Source: Amoebophrya sp. A120
Taxonomy: Eukaryota; Sar; Dinophyceae; Syndiniales; Amoebophryaceae
Direction of reading: 5' to 3'
Assembly: GCA_905178155.1 (NCBI GenBank)
Contig: CAJINV010000010.1
Coordinates: forward strand, 583,851 to 647,850
DNA: 64,000 nt
Positions 21,001 through 32,800 of the stretch are shown here, in pieces. How positions within the stretch are numbered: position 1 is the first letter of the stretch; each line of letters begins with the position of its first letter. Below the pieces are notes generated by a model. The model was not told the origin of the DNA. It did not search any database and worked only from the letters and a program-made list of their open reading frames with translations. The position numbers and the translations under genes are program-made.

Positions 21001-24000
21001 GGGGGTCCAGCATGACAAGTTCGTCTCTGTATTGTAGTGCAGTTTAGCAAGCACAGCCGCAACACAAATCCATCTACTCATCCTGTCGACAGCATTACAA
21101 AGCGCAAAACGCGATTGGAAATGCCTCTCAAGTGGATGCGCATTACAAATCTTCCTGTAGCTGCAAATCTGCATGACAACTCTGGGGTGGGTACATTTTT
21201 GCTCAGGATAAATGAGTGTCGTGCTTCTTGTTGGTGCTGTGGTCCCGCGAAAAAAGTGTTACAGTTACACATTTCTTGTAGTGAATTCAGCAACACAAAT
21301 TTCCCTGCATGAGAGAGAAAACTTGTAATGCAGAAATCCTACGGGAAAACACCTATGAAACGAGGCTCCGATGCATATCCGGCATGACAGAGCTTGTTTG
21401 TCTTGCTTGGCCTGCAATACAATGTGTAAGTGTAACACTTTTTTCTTGCGATAGCTGTGGTCCCGCAATTGATATTTCCCGCCCGCCGCTGCCTTCCGCG
21501 GTTTTGCTCGCCGTCTCGGGAAACGTTCCGTATGCATTGCAAAAGTACTAATTGGAGGTATGCATTACAAATTTTTTTCCTAAGGTAGATCCGCATTACA
21601 AATCTTATTTCTCATGCTGAGGAAATTTGTATTGCAATTTATACTCGTACGATGCTTTTGCACAGGATATTCCGGATGCGGCGTCGACGTTGTCCGCCGC
21701 GCCGGAGGTGACCACTTGCCCAGGCACGATCTTCAATATGAGACTGCACATCTCCCCCTCCCCCTCGTTTGTGATGCAAGATGCCAAGCTCTCAGTTATC
21801 CTTATCTCCCGAGTAAGCCCTGCTCACATGAGAAATTTTGGAACCTGAAAGAGTCCTACGCTCCATGAGTAGAAGATTTGACGATGTCATGCGGAAGATA
21901 GTAAGGTGTACCCTTCTGGCACTCAGTCTCTTGCTGCTCATGCCATATCAACGAGGGGGAGGGGAAATTGTGCTCTCTCATATTGTTCAAAAAAGGAGTA
22001 GTTGTTGTGCTACTGGATGAACTGCCGCTAGTCCCGCCGTCCCCGGATCCCAGCCCTGCGAGCTTTTCGGCCAACTTTCCGCGCTTCAAAATTTGTCCCC
22101 GCTCGTTTTCGAACACGATTCGTTGCGCCTTCTCGTAGCTCAGGTGGGACTGCTTTTCCGCCACTTCTTCTTTCAGATTCTCCACCTTCTCCACCAGTTG
22201 CTGTTTGAAGCTTCGCAGCCGTGACACCTGCTCCTGCAGTTCTTGCTTCTTCTGCTCCAACACAATTTTGGCGGACTCTTCCTTGTTCAAGATCGTGGTT
22301 TTGGCCCGGGTGATCTCGTAGTGGTATGCATCCAGCTGCGAAGGGTGGAAGGACGTGCTAACAAGCGACCGCCTCTGTGGGTGCTGCTGCTGGCTCATCA
22401 TGCTGGTCTCTCCGCCACGCCCTGCGCCATACATCGTTTTGTTTCCGGGTGGTGCTAGCGGCAGCAGCTCGTCTGCAGTCGTTAAGTAGCCGGACTTCAA
22501 TATCCCGCGGTGCGTCCCCAGTTGCAATTCGGCGTGGATCATGTTCTGCGAAGGCCGTACAGCCAGCGGCTTCCTAGTCTTCGCCGCGGTTTTAAAGGCG
22601 GCGGTTGTTTTCACAGCACCCCGTAACTTCGACCAATTGCTCACTGGCGAACTACCCGCATCGTATCGACTGCAAATATGTTCTGTGGGTCTGGAAAGTT
22701 GTTAAATCTTCACGTTGCCAGCACTAGATGAACGGAGAAGTGACAGCATTCTTCATACTTACGCAGCCTAGCATGACAAATAACTTTTCGAGCAGTTCTA
22801 CTACTGTAGTGCGTAAGCGTATTCACGCGCCTCAGAAGGCGCTAAGATTCCGCGATAAGAAAATACAGAGCACAACGGGCCGCGTACATTGGAATCAATG
22901 CTAAGTAATGCGAGTGCTAAAGCAATGCTAGCTCAGCATCACAACAAGTCTTGTCATCTTCTAGACCACACCGTATTTGCAACGCATAAACCACTCACAG
23001 GTGGTCGGGAAGGGCCTGTCGTTCGCATTGGTTCGTTGTTCAACATCTTTGCTGACTCTGCCTCTTCCCCTACAACTGCCTCTGCCCCACTGTTTGCGCC
23101 GATGGGAGCCGAAGGAGCCGAAGCGGCCGTACTAGATCCTCCAGTAGTTGTGAGGTAGCTGGGCAGGAAACTGGTGAAGAATGCTGCTGTTGTCGACGAC
23201 TGCCCCGGTGGCTCTGCTTCCGTCTTGATGTGCTCATCATCTGCGACAGCAGCGGTGGCAGGGGACGTGCTAGCGAATCCAAGTCCTACCCCGCCCGGCA
23301 CGCTCCTTGGTATCGCGGTGGTGGACGAGGACGTCGCTGTGTTAGTATTATTGCTCATCTGCATGCTTGTACTTCTCGCGTCTTCCTCTTGTGCGGCCGT
23401 GCTGGTGGCAGCTCTCCCCTTGATCTCCGCCTCCACGATTGATTTTCGAACGGCTTCAGACCGTCTCCGTATCCACAGTAAATTTCCCGTACACGTTCAC
23501 GTACAAATGAGGTCTCCGCATGACAAAACTTGGGTTCGATGCTAGTGTAGCATGACAAGTTTTGCGCTCCAAATTGGCGAAATTTGTGATGCATCTTGTA
23601 CATGTACGGGAAATTTGTATTGCATACTCCGCGCGTACGGACTGCTGGGTTGGTTGTCGGCGCCGTGGCCCAGCTGCTTCAAGAGCACCTGGTGTATCCT
23701 GAGTAAAAACGTCCCCCCTGTCATGCAGATTTGCAATGACGGGAACATTTGTGATGCGCATCTCCATGATAGGCATAATTTCCAGTGGTGTTTTGGAAAA
23801 ATTTGTAATGCTGTAAACAGGATCAGCAGATGATTTTGTAATGCGGATGTCCTTGCCAACCTGCACTACATTACGGACTGCAACTTGTCATGCGTGACTC
23901 CCAAAACTTCTAGGTTTGCGTTGCAATATCCCTATCTTGACTCTGGGGTGGGGACGGTCTTACGTAGAATATGGTGCTCCATTTCTTTCAGCACTTTGTC

Positions 24001-24381
24001 CTGGTCCTGCCTCTCTAGCCGATCCAGAATCATGCTTGCTTCCTCGTAGAGCTCCTCCTTGATCTGCAACAGGTGCTCAGTGGGGGTGCTGGAAATGAGC
24101 CGGATCTTCCGGTTCTTCGCTTCTTCTTGTTCCGCCGCCTCTTTTACTTCACGCGGATGGGCCGCCATTGAGGATGTTGATGTCCTTGTTGCTGCAGGAG
24201 CGCCGAGGACATGATCCGCCTGGGGTATGCTGGCTGTACTCACCCTGGTCGTCGTGGCACGACCTCCGCCAACAGCGACGCCAGTCGGGTACAGCTCCTT
24301 GACAGAACTCGAGTCGCGGAACTTCTTCATCTTCTCCTCTTGTTGCACAACGACCAGAGGCTGCGGGGCCGCACTTGCCAT
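18086..24381 (-). CDS. Gene 7: long coiled-coil protein, 14 exons, every intron an introner
   Basis: ATG 24381 opens MASAAPQPLVVVQQEEKMKK; the stop is a TAA at 18086, for about 980 residues. The first third is Ser/Thr/Ala/Gly-rich with one helical stretch (KEELYEEASMILDRLERQDQ). A conserved-looking segment SNWSKLRGAVKTTAAFKTAA follows. From LDAYHYEITRAKTTILNKEE onward the protein is heptad-like and rich in Glu, Lys, Gln and Leu, consistent with coiled coil to the end. The last exon is basic and ends SLRWGKEAT. The family is unknown to me; coiled-coil proteins of this layout occur in flagella and basal bodies, but nothing here proves that role. All 13 introner removals preserve the frame, which strongly supports the model. 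Exon 10 is only 16 nt between elements. Confidence 0.88.
18501..18771. mobile_element. Introner, family A variant, gene 7 intron 13
   Basis: CGGGA flanks it. Both arms carry ATCCCTGGATGT in place of the usual GTCTGGGTCTGG, so they still pair with each other. The join is KVLP to ELSSK. Confidence 0.9.
19056..19377. mobile_element. Introner, family B, gene 7 intron 12
   Basis: CCTTG is the repeat. The join is NKMLK to VRDSGS. Confidence 0.92.
19421..19693. mobile_element. Introner, family A, gene 7 intron 11
   Basis: TTCAG is the repeat. The join is MEVRRL to KQKLNE. Confidence 0.92.
19763..20041. mobile_element. Introner, family D, gene 7 intron 10
   Basis: GTACG is the repeat. It bounds the 16-nt exon 10 on its 3' side and joins NAAV to QKNVEK. 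Confidence 0.9.
20058..20382. mobile_element. Introner, family A, degraded, gene 7 intron 9
   Basis: The flanks are TTCCG and TTCCC. At 325 bp it is longer than most A copies, and its right arm is partly lost. The join is YLLDG to NAAV. Confidence 0.78.
20596..20858. mobile_element. Introner, family A, gene 7 intron 8
   Basis: CCCGC is the repeat. The right end reads GTA rather than ATA. The join is MQSR to AYQNEIS. Confidence 0.9.
20932..21210. mobile_element. Introner, family D, gene 7 intron 7
   Basis: AATGA is the repeat. The join is EARHS to FPTALDA. Confidence 0.9.
21241..21453. mobile_element. Introner, family E, gene 7 intron 6
   Basis: A 13-bp direct repeat, GCTGTGGTCCCGC, surrounds it, longer than the usual 5 bp, and the left end lacks TATC. 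The interior is almost identical to the copies at 45777 and 56386. The join is AGPQ to HQQEA. Confidence 0.85.
21531..21669. mobile_element. Introner, family C, gene 7 intron 5
   Basis: TTCCG is the repeat. At 139 bp it is one of the shortest complete copies. The join is DAASG to TFPETA. Confidence 0.9.
21737..21985. mobile_element. Introner, family J, gene 7 intron 4
   Basis: TTCAA flanks it if three bases past the ATA end are included. The join is TTPFL to KIVPGQ. Confidence 0.85.
22664..22988. mobile_element. Introner, family A, diverged, gene 7 intron 3
   Basis: The arms are recognisable, but the flanks (CATCG and AACCA) no longer match. Assuming a 5-bp duplication still restores the frame between PPVSG and GSSPVSN. 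Confidence 0.75.
23470..23627. mobile_element. Introner, family K, gene 7 intron 2
   Basis: CTCCG is the repeat. It is the only copy of this family here, with CCCGTACACGTTCACGTAC near one end and a matching inverted arm at the other. The join is SPYAR to RRSEAVRK. Confidence 0.88.
23695..23971. mobile_element. Introner, family D, gene 7 intron 1
   Basis: TGGTG is the repeat. The join is KEMEH to QVLLKQL. Confidence 0.92.
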
Positions 24382-26079
24382 TTTAGTTTCTATGATTTCC
24401 TGGCACTTTACTCATCTTCTTTCATTTTATGCAACTTAATTCGATCCGATCACGATGAGCGACTGCAATTTCATTCAAAAAGCCCGGCAGGAGAAGGACA
24501 CTAGATACTGCAGAACAAATAAACGAATAGAAGGCTCCTGCACCTACGACAAGAAACGATGGCGATTTTTGTCATCAGAGGACGAAATTCGATCGCGACC
24601 AGCATAGAAAGAGGAGCAAGCGTCGATAGAGCCTCTACTTTTCCAAGTCTTTCAATCGGACGAACAAGCGACTGCGCCAACAGGCGAGATACAGTTACAG
24701 GCGATGCGAATACTTCAATCCTTATCTCTGACCGACGTAGGCGTAGTACCTCTACACGATGCCTTTTTTCGAACAACGCAAAGGAAAAGGAGTTTCCTTG
24801 TCACATCAAGCGACGAGGATTAATTTCAAATCAAGCGGCAGAACAAACATGATGCCCGTGCGCGTCTTCCCAGCAGCACTGCAGTACCGACAAGGGCAAG
24901 TCGGGTCGGTTGTGGTTTCCCTGGAAAAAACTTTTTCTGACACTTAAGTATATTGCTTTTTCATTGCGTTTGCGGGTGGAGGTGACGAAGTCATCCAACC
25001 ACTTCCCATAGTCATTTTTTCGTTGTCCTCTGTTCTATTCTTTCAAATACAGCACCTCCTACATATTTTTGCGCAGAAGTCTGTAGTATTTTTGCAAAAA
25101 AAAACGAAGCATCATGGAAAATTTGAGCAAGTAGCTGAAAACGGAATGACAATTTTTATCAGTTGTATCAAATACAAATGCCTTGTTTGCTGACATATGT
25201 TCTTGCCAAACGCGAAACATAATTCGTTTTCTCGTAGTTCTCCCTTCGACACTTAGCACCAGGTCGTGATTGTCACAAAGATGAAAGTGAGTCCGAGCTA
25301 TTTGTGATATTATCGGAGCGATGCGTAGAAGCGGGAGTCAATGTCAAAGTCATGGCGCCGGCTAAAATTTGTTGTCCACATACAATGTTTCATTTACAAT
25401 CAACTTCGACACCCAGAAAAACCAGCTAGCGCGCAGTCGAAGACTCGGCAGATGGCCCAAACGCATCTGACTCATCCGAATGCGCGTACCCGCTGGCACA
25501 GTTGGAACCAGAGCAGAAAGTAGGTATCCCAGAGAAACTAGTTCGAATAGTATGCTGTTCATACAATGCGAAAATAGGTTTGGCCTGCTGCCTCTGAATT
25601 TTTGCATGACCTACTCAGCGCGCCATGGGCTCGCCCACGAAGTTCATTCTTGCGCATTTGCATATGCATCACAATGATGTCCTTCGTTCATTTTTCCAAG
25701 GGATACGCCTTCCGTTCCACGACGGCAACGACCACCGGTTGCGGGTGGGTTCGGCTCTCGCACTCTTCTCTTCCTCTTTCGGTGGATTGCTTCCGGGCGA
25801 GGATTTCGCGACGATTTTTGGTTCCCCATTCGTATGAAGGGACAAATTTCCGTGGCCTCACGCATCCATAAGCATCCGGAAAAAAAAAAGCTCAAATTTG
25901 CAAAGCACGAGAAGGCGCGACTTTTCAGATCACAAACGACGAGCCCCGCACTTCAGGCTCGACCAAAAAAATTGGAAACCCCGGACGGAAAAGCCGCGAT
26001 GTCGAAACTCAGAACCGACATCCTCGACGGCCCACGTCGGTTTCTTAGTTCGCCGCGGGTTCTCATATATCAATCGCGA
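24382..26079. other. Intergenic stretch, no gene supported
   Basis: Several open frames of 60-97 codons overlap on both strands without recognisable features, and no introner arms are present. It includes the upstream region of gene 7. Confidence 0.5.
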
Positions 26080-26364
26080 CTAAAGTGCTAAAGTTCGACT
26101 ATTGTTTTTATCAGATAGTTCGTGCTTTGGATTATAGCTCGCTTGAGCAAGTGTGAGGCTTTGGCTGCATTTTGTCCCTTCATAGTCGTTCGTGCTGATC
26201 TCGTAGTAAAAGAACTTGTTCTTCCCCAACTTGCAGTCGAAGCCGTACGGTAAGTCCTCGCGGCACCGGGACGTTGCCGCGCAGGTGAATTGTGACCCGT
26301 CTCCCATACTCCAAAACGCGTTCCCCCAGCCTCTGCTCTCATAATCGCAGCACGGGTGTTTCAT
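26080..26364 (-). CDS. Gene 8, exon B: cysteine-rich HPCC segment
   Basis: This frame starts MKHPCCDYESRGWGN, then has SMGDGSQFTC, SRCREDLPYGFDCKLGKNKF and a final Cys in EGTKC, and stops at 26080. Six or more Cys in about 65 residues suggest a secreted disulphide domain. The opening HPCC, a Trp pair and a Gly...Cys spacing recur in the frame at 27563-27890, so both may be exons of one gene or two related small genes. No family is recognised. A complete start cannot be proven: an ATG opens the frame, but an acceptor could lie just upstream. Confidence 0.45.
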   Translation of the reverse strand: MKHPCCDYESRGWGNAFWSMGDGSQFTCAATSRCREDLPYGFDCKLGKNKFFYYEISTNDYEGTKCSQSLTLAQASYNPKHELSDKNNSRTLAL

Positions 26365-26442
26365 TTTTATGGATGGAAAACTGACAAGCGCTTCACTCTT
26401 ATGTATAAAATACTAGCCAGCACGGTCAAGCCGCGCTAATCC

Positions 26443-26536
26443 TAATGTAAGTAAGTTACTTACTTACATTACGTCGCTACAACCAAGTCGGCGCAATAAG
26501 TACTTGAAATACTTACTGCGCCGACTTAGTTGTAAC
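26443..26536. repeat. Double hairpin at the edge of the GC-rich block
   Basis: TAATGTAAGTAAGT (26443-26456) pairs perfectly with 26458-26471. A second stem of 27 bp (26476-26502 with 26510-26536) has three mismatches and a 7-base loop. Confidence 0.9.
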
Positions 26537-27562
26537 GAAGTCGCCGGATTTTTACCAGGGTGGAGGCGTGCTAAAAAAGAGGTCCCAACCTTGAAAGCTG
26601 AGAAACATCAGCAGCCCCAGCGGTCGCTCGGGTCGTATTTGCGCGGCCCGGCCGTTGAAAAGAGAAACACTCTACGCGGCAATCGACTGCACAGGCAGAC
26701 GCTTCCTTTTCTGCGACATCTATTCGCTTCGGCATGACTGCGGCGCGGCCAGTGAGGATTGCTAGCCAGATGCCAATCGCGCCACGGAACGTGGCGACGG
26801 CGAGAAAGTGAGCATATAAGGAGCCAAACTTTTGCTCTCGCAGGTACCATCAACACACTGCGGCAACCCTCCTTGCCCGAGAAGAATACTAAGCCTCCGC
26901 ACCAAGTCCACGCGGGTTGATCTAATACTAACTTACCGGTCGCCGCTTGCTGATGGCGCTTGCGCCGGCGAAATAGTGGGCCTGCATTCGGTTCACGCTG
27001 TGTGTGCCTGGCCGCTCTTTTTAAAATTTTTGGACGAGCGCCGTAGTGGATGAGTGTTCAGCATTTTGTGTGGTGCCGCGTATTCGCTATGTCTAGACGC
27101 ACGAAAAACAATACTCGGCTCCCACTCTGGACTTGGAAGGGGCGCCGGGCTGCAGAAAAAGTCTGCTAAAGCGTGCCCTGCAAGCAAGGGCGCCGACCCG
27201 GCGCCCGTCGTGCTACGGGCGCCAACACTTTGGGAAAATCACGCACATAGCCAAGTTGCGTACGGTGCGCCTTGCCTTTGCGAGCCGAGCGCGCAAATAG
27301 GGCACGGCCTCGAGGAAGAGGCGGAGGGCGCTCCCCACTTTCCGCCGCTTTTCATGCCAACCGGGGTCGCGCCGCGGGCGAACGCAAAAGCTGCAAAATA
27401 AACCACACCACCCACCGACCACACCCTGGCGGGCTTTTTGCGTTGGCTGCTTTTCTAGCACGGCCGGCCCCACCGTGCTAGCGGGCGCGGCAAATACCGC
27501 AAAAAAAGCGACCGCCCGCGCGCCCATGCTTGCAGCAGCGGCCGCCCGCGCTCTCTCTTACT

Positions 27563-27890
27563 CTATAGAAAAGAAGCGCGCGCGCGTTTTCCAGTAGTAT
27601 TTGACTTGCCCGTGTCGGTCTGAATGCTGCACCCGTCATCAAATTCGGCAACACTCCGAGGCGCTTGCTTGCTGGCCGAACTGCCGCCGCCTCCTGTGTC
27701 GATCCAGGCGTCGGTCCCGTCCATGCTAAAGATGTGAGCTGCACAACCCCCATCCTCGGCCAAAATGCGCTGCTCCTCGTCGTCGCATTCTGGGTCGCTA
27801 AAATCGTTGTCGCACTCGTGGTAGCCACCATAATTGTCGAAGTTCCACCAAGTCCAAGGGACGTCGCCCCAACGGCAGCACGGGTGCTCC
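27563..27890 (-). CDS. Gene 8, exon A: HPCC segment inside the GC-rich block
   Basis: A minus-strand exon begins after a GCGAAGCAG acceptor at 27891 and reads EHPCCRWGDVPWTWWNFDNY, GGYHECDNDFSDPECDDEEQ and RILAEDGGCAAHIFSMDGTD. It stays open into KSNTTGKRARASFL and stops at 27563; a GC-type donor (GCAAGT) inside it could end it earlier. The composition (acidic, Trp and Cys) is unlike the surrounding Arg/Ala frames, which argues that it is real coding sequence. It shares the HPCC opening with the frame at 26080-26364. The function is unknown; a secreted or surface domain is plausible. Confidence 0.5.
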
Positions 27891-28299
27891 CTGCTTCGCG
27901 ACGCCCAACACCCGCACACACGCCCACACACCCGCGCGCCCCCCCAGTTGCCGAGGCCCCTCAACCCGAGCAAGGGCGCAAGCGCTGGCGGACGCCTGCT
28001 GCGCTCTGTCATGCAAATTAATACGCCCACGAACGACACCCGGCAGGCATTCGCGGGCCGCTAGCCGGCCCGCAAGCGAACCACTATGGCTGTGCGGCCG
28101 CAACCGCCCGCGAAGGCTGGCCAAGCGGCCTGCGACGGACCGCAAAGCCAGAAAAGAGACAGCCCTCCGTCCCAGAGGCCACCACGAAAAGACACAACCC
28201 TCCGTCCCAGAGCCGCCTGCGTCTGTCATTCGCGGCCGACGCGAAAAAAATGGCTGCAACGCACACTGGCTGCGCAGCGGTGGCGGCGGTGTCTTTGTT

Positions 28300-29830
28300 T
28301 GCCTGCGAGCGCACACCAGAAAAGCGGCCAGCTAGAAACCAGCGGGGCCGCCTCGGTTTGCCACACGCAAAGCAAACCAGGAGGGGCCGGCGCGATCAGA
28401 AGCAGCAAACCAAATAGAACAGGGCCGGCTGCTTCGCCCCCTCCTTTTATTTGCCTAGGCAGCCTAGGCAGAAAAGCACGGCCGCGGCCTGCGCCTGCAA
28501 GCGAAGTGTGGCGCGTTTGTATGTTTCCTACACACAAGGCGGAAGGGCGAGGCAGGCACGCCCGCGCCAGGCACAAGCGGCGGGCGCCGCTTGCTTCGGT
28601 CTGTCGTGCGCAGCGAGCGCAAAAAAATTAATCGCAGCAGGGGGGCGGCCACAGGCGCCTGGGCCTGCGTGGGCGCGTGGGAACGCAGACGAGGAAAGCT
28701 GCGCCAGACAAGCGAACACCGCCGCCCCTGTTCGCCATGCGGTGCGAAAACGCAAAAGCAAAAGCACTCACCAAAGACGCCCCACGCCACTTTCACCTAA
28801 TGCGCAGCGCAGAACGAAAAACCGCAGCAAGCCGAGAGGCGGCCGCGTCCGCCTGCGCTGGCATGCGCTTACCAGAAAAAGCACTTACGCAACGGGAAGG
28901 GGCGCTCTGGTTCTCGCCCATGCGCGAGCCAGAAAAGAAAACCGCGAACCGAGAGCAACCAAAGCCGCCCGCCGCCTGCCATGCGGCGCGCAAAAATAAA
29001 AACGTATATAGGCGCAACACGCAAAGAGGTTGCGACCAACCGCGGCCGCTTCTAGTACTTTGCACGCGCAGACCAGGAAAACCGCGAACAGGAGAGCGCA
29101 CAAGCCCTCTTTTTTTCGCTCACGCAAACCAGCCAGGACACTCGCAACGCGCGCAGGCTGGGAGGCAACAGGGCCGAACGCGTAAAACGCAGCGCAAAGG
29201 CTGCCGTGCGCAACGCAAAAAAAAAACAGGACGGGGGCAAGAGATGGCCCTGGCCTAAACCGTTTCTGTTTACATACTATACCCAGACCAGAAAAGCCGC
29301 GGGCCAACTACGAGCGGGCCCGCTCTTGTTTGCAATGCGCAAAGAAACCAGAAAGCCAAAGGCGCACGCCAGAAGGCCCCAAAACTGCTGCCGCGTGCCA
29401 CGCGCATCGGAGAAAAAGCGGAACAAAATAGCAAGGGCGCGCGGCTCTGTTGTGCGAATGCCCAGACACGACAGGCGGGCCAGAAAGGCAAAAGCCACAC
29501 GGGGACAAGAAACGACCGGGCCCGCTTCTGTTTGCCCTGCGCAGACCAGCCCGGGCGCAGGTTGGAAACACTCACCAAAAAGCGCTCCCGGCCGTCCTTC
29601 AGAAAAGCTGCAATCTGCAGGCGGCGGCGGTCGTTTCGGCTTGCAAGCATCGATCCATGAGCAGGCTGGCCAGAACGGCAAAAAGCCGCCGCGCTTTTGT
29701 TCGCCGTGCCTGCGCAAACTACAAAGGGCGCAGGCTGGAAGGAAACACCCATCCGCGGGCGCGCTCGGCTGTCCTGCGCAACGAAAAAAAACACAACTCC
29801 GGACCAATCGAGATCGCCTAAGCTCGCGCG
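28300..29830. repeat. Degenerate tandem repeats
   Basis: The phrase CCAGAAAAG(C/A), followed by a GCCGCG-type stretch and a TTTGCCNTGCGCA-type stretch, recurs roughly every 110-180 bases along the plus strand. The units are strongly diverged. Confidence 0.55.
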
Positions 29831-32800
29831 CGCTGGCCAGAAAATAAACGCCAGCCGCGGACCAGGAAAGGCGGCCGCTGCCCCTGCCCAACAAACATGC
29901 ACAAGCCTGCCAGGAAGCCCCCGAGGCCGGGCGGGCGCGCGCTGCCCGAGCGCGGGCGCCTGTTAATATGATAGCCGAAAAAACCCAGAAAATACGCAGC
30001 CATGGGTGGCGGGCGGCGCGGCGGCAGTGGCTCTGGCTGCCCCCGGGGGGTGGCCTGTCTGAGCCGCCAGCAAGGTCAGGCCACCCCCCCCCCTCTCGCC
30101 CGACGGGCTGCCTTTGGGGGGGTGGCCTAAGCTGCCCGCGCCGCTTCTCCCTTTGAGCCTTTGCTTTGGTTTGCATTTCCAGGCGCGGGCACGGCGGGGC
30201 CGCGGGCGCGACGTCCTTTTCGAAGAGGCTGCCAGGGCAAGCCCCGTCCCTCCGTCCGGCAAGTTGCACCAGGCCCCCAGAAGAATGTGCCTCCTGGGGG
30301 CGCGGCTGCGGAGCTCGTAGCCTGCCGCCTCGGGCCGGTCGGCGTCGCCGCAAGAACCTGTTGCGGGGTCCTGCCTTAGCAAGCCCCTTAGGGCGGCAGG
30401 CGCCTGAGGGAAGCGGCCGCCGCGAGGCCTACAGGAGCGCCGCGCCGATGCTGCTAGCATTTGCAATAATATTGCTCTGGCGCGTTTTCTTCCCGGAAGC
30501 GCTTGCGTGGCAAATCTGTTCCGGTTGATTCCATTGCGACGACCAGCCATCGCAATAAGTGCTGCGCTGTGGATTAATCCGCGGCCATCTGCAGCATTAC
30601 GCCGGGCCAGGGGTGTCCAGATTGAAACGGTAAGGCCCCGGCTGACAACGAACAAAAACCGGGGCGGGCCAGGACGGGCGCGGGCGGAGCGGAAATTGGG
30701 CTCGGGCCCCTCAACCTGGCTAGCCGCCAAAAAAAAAAGCCGAAAACGATATGCGCGCGCGCCTGCGCGAGGGTGGCCAAAGGGCTGAAAAGCAGCACCC
30801 ACGCCCCCCCCGCGCCGGCGCACAAGACAGCAAGGAGAGCGGGCCGCCGTCGAAGGGGGCGAGCACCCCGGAAGAGACGAGAAAAAGCTGGGCCGCCAAG
30901 GCTGCGCGCCCGCCCCCCTAGTGCTTGGGCGGCGCACGGGGCGGCCAAAATGCTGGAGAACGAGGGCGGGGCCTGAAAAAAAAAACGCCCGGAAGGCGAG
31001 GCGCCAAACACACGAACACCGAACACGCCCCCCCCCCGCCCGGGAAAGCTGCGGCCGGGGCCCCTTTTTCAGGTTACCGAAAACAAAAACCCCCGGGCCG
31101 GCAAAATAATTATAATTAAGAAAGCGGACCCAGGGCAACGAGCCCGCGGGCCTTGGCACTACTGCTTTTTTCTGGCGGCCCCATTCGCCGAAACCTGCCA
31201 GCTGCCAATGAATGCGCCTGCGCCGGTGGCGAGCCCAATCACGCAGGCACGGGCGGGCGCACGGCCGGGGGGGGCGTGGCCCTGACTACACGCCGCCCCC
31301 CTGCTGGACACCAACGCCGCGGCCCGCTGGCTAGGTGCGGCCCTTGCGCGGCTTCTTACTTTCTTTCATTCGTTTCATAGCAAGCGAGCGCGGGTAGAGA
31401 CGGGCCGGGCGCGCGCGTCGCGCGTTTGCTTCTGTGCGGGTGCAATGCCTGCGGTTGGTCTTCGTGGCCAACTGCCGCGCATCCGTTCAAATTGTTCTCT
31501 TCCCCGTTTGCATTTGCAGGCGAGCTGGCCCCCTTCGTTTTTCGTTTCTTTCGTCGCGCGTTCCTATGACGAGGGCGAAGAACACACGCCCCCCGGGTAT
31601 GCTTCTGCTTTTCCGGGCGTTAGTAAACTAACGACGGCGCGCCGCCCTTTTCCTCCTTCGTGAAATGATTGCGCCGAGGGCCCATGACTAGATCGCGAAG
31701 CGATTCACTGGAAGCAAGGAAGCATGGGCGCGGTGCGGCCATGAACATGCCTGCTCACCACAACGGCCGTCGGGGCGGGGGCCGTCGGGGGGCGCCAGCT
31801 CTTTCGCCTGGCCGCTCGGCGCTTGCGGCTTTCGCTTTTCGCGCGAGCGTGCCGCGCCCCGGCCCCCTTGCCGCGGTGCGCAACACAACCAGGGCAGCCA
31901 GGGGGGTTCAGTTCTGAGGGGCGCGAGGTAGGAGTGGCAAAAAGAGAAGACAACGGGCAAAAGGCACGCGCGCGCCGCTTTTAGATGCGCGGCACCCTTC
32001 ACACCCATGCCACGGCCTAACCGGGACCAGCGGCAGGGCCGGAGCCTTGGGCGCCCAAAGTTAGTGGCCCCTCCCGTTCGACGCTGCCGCCCTAGCTAGA
32101 CTGCCCCTGTACGGCCTTGCTTCCTTGTCTTCGTTCTCATTTATTACGGCCTGGGCCGGAACCCATCTGCGGTCGCGCTGATTGGAATGGCGTGGCCCGT
32201 TTTTTTCCCATGCTGCAACCACTTCGACGCCCGGCGCTCGCCGGTGCCGCCCTCTGGCCATGCTTCTGCTTGGCGCTGTGGCGGAGGGCTTTTTGAATGT
32301 GTGCCAAGCGCCTGTCCGGGTGCCGCGCAACGAACGTGACCGACGTAGCGCGGCCAAGCCTCCTGCCCGCGCTTCTAGTGACAGAGGACGCCCATTAAGT
32401 TTGGCGCGGGTTTTGCTTTTGCAGTTTGCATGGACTTTGGCATGCGAAGGAAATAAGAAACGGGCGGCATGCTACGCCCTTTGTTTGTTTCCGCAGGTGA
32501 CGTGGCAAACCCTCGGCACCCGAGGAGCCCAGGTGCCTCCGCGAACTAGGGTGGGCCCGCCCCGCTCGGACAGTCGGCCCCAAAAGGGACCGCCCTTCTG
32601 GGCGACCAACCTGTCACAATCGGGCCGATGGCATGCCAGCTACCTAGGCCTAGCTCTCCACCTTTACTAAACTCGGCCGCTTTTGTTGCTTAGCTATCAA
32701 AAACACATCAGCGGGGCCAGCTTTTACGGCGCCCGAACGCGAAGCAATGCGCGGGCCAGCCCCTCTCTACATGCGGCCGCGCGCCTGTCTTTCGCGCGGC

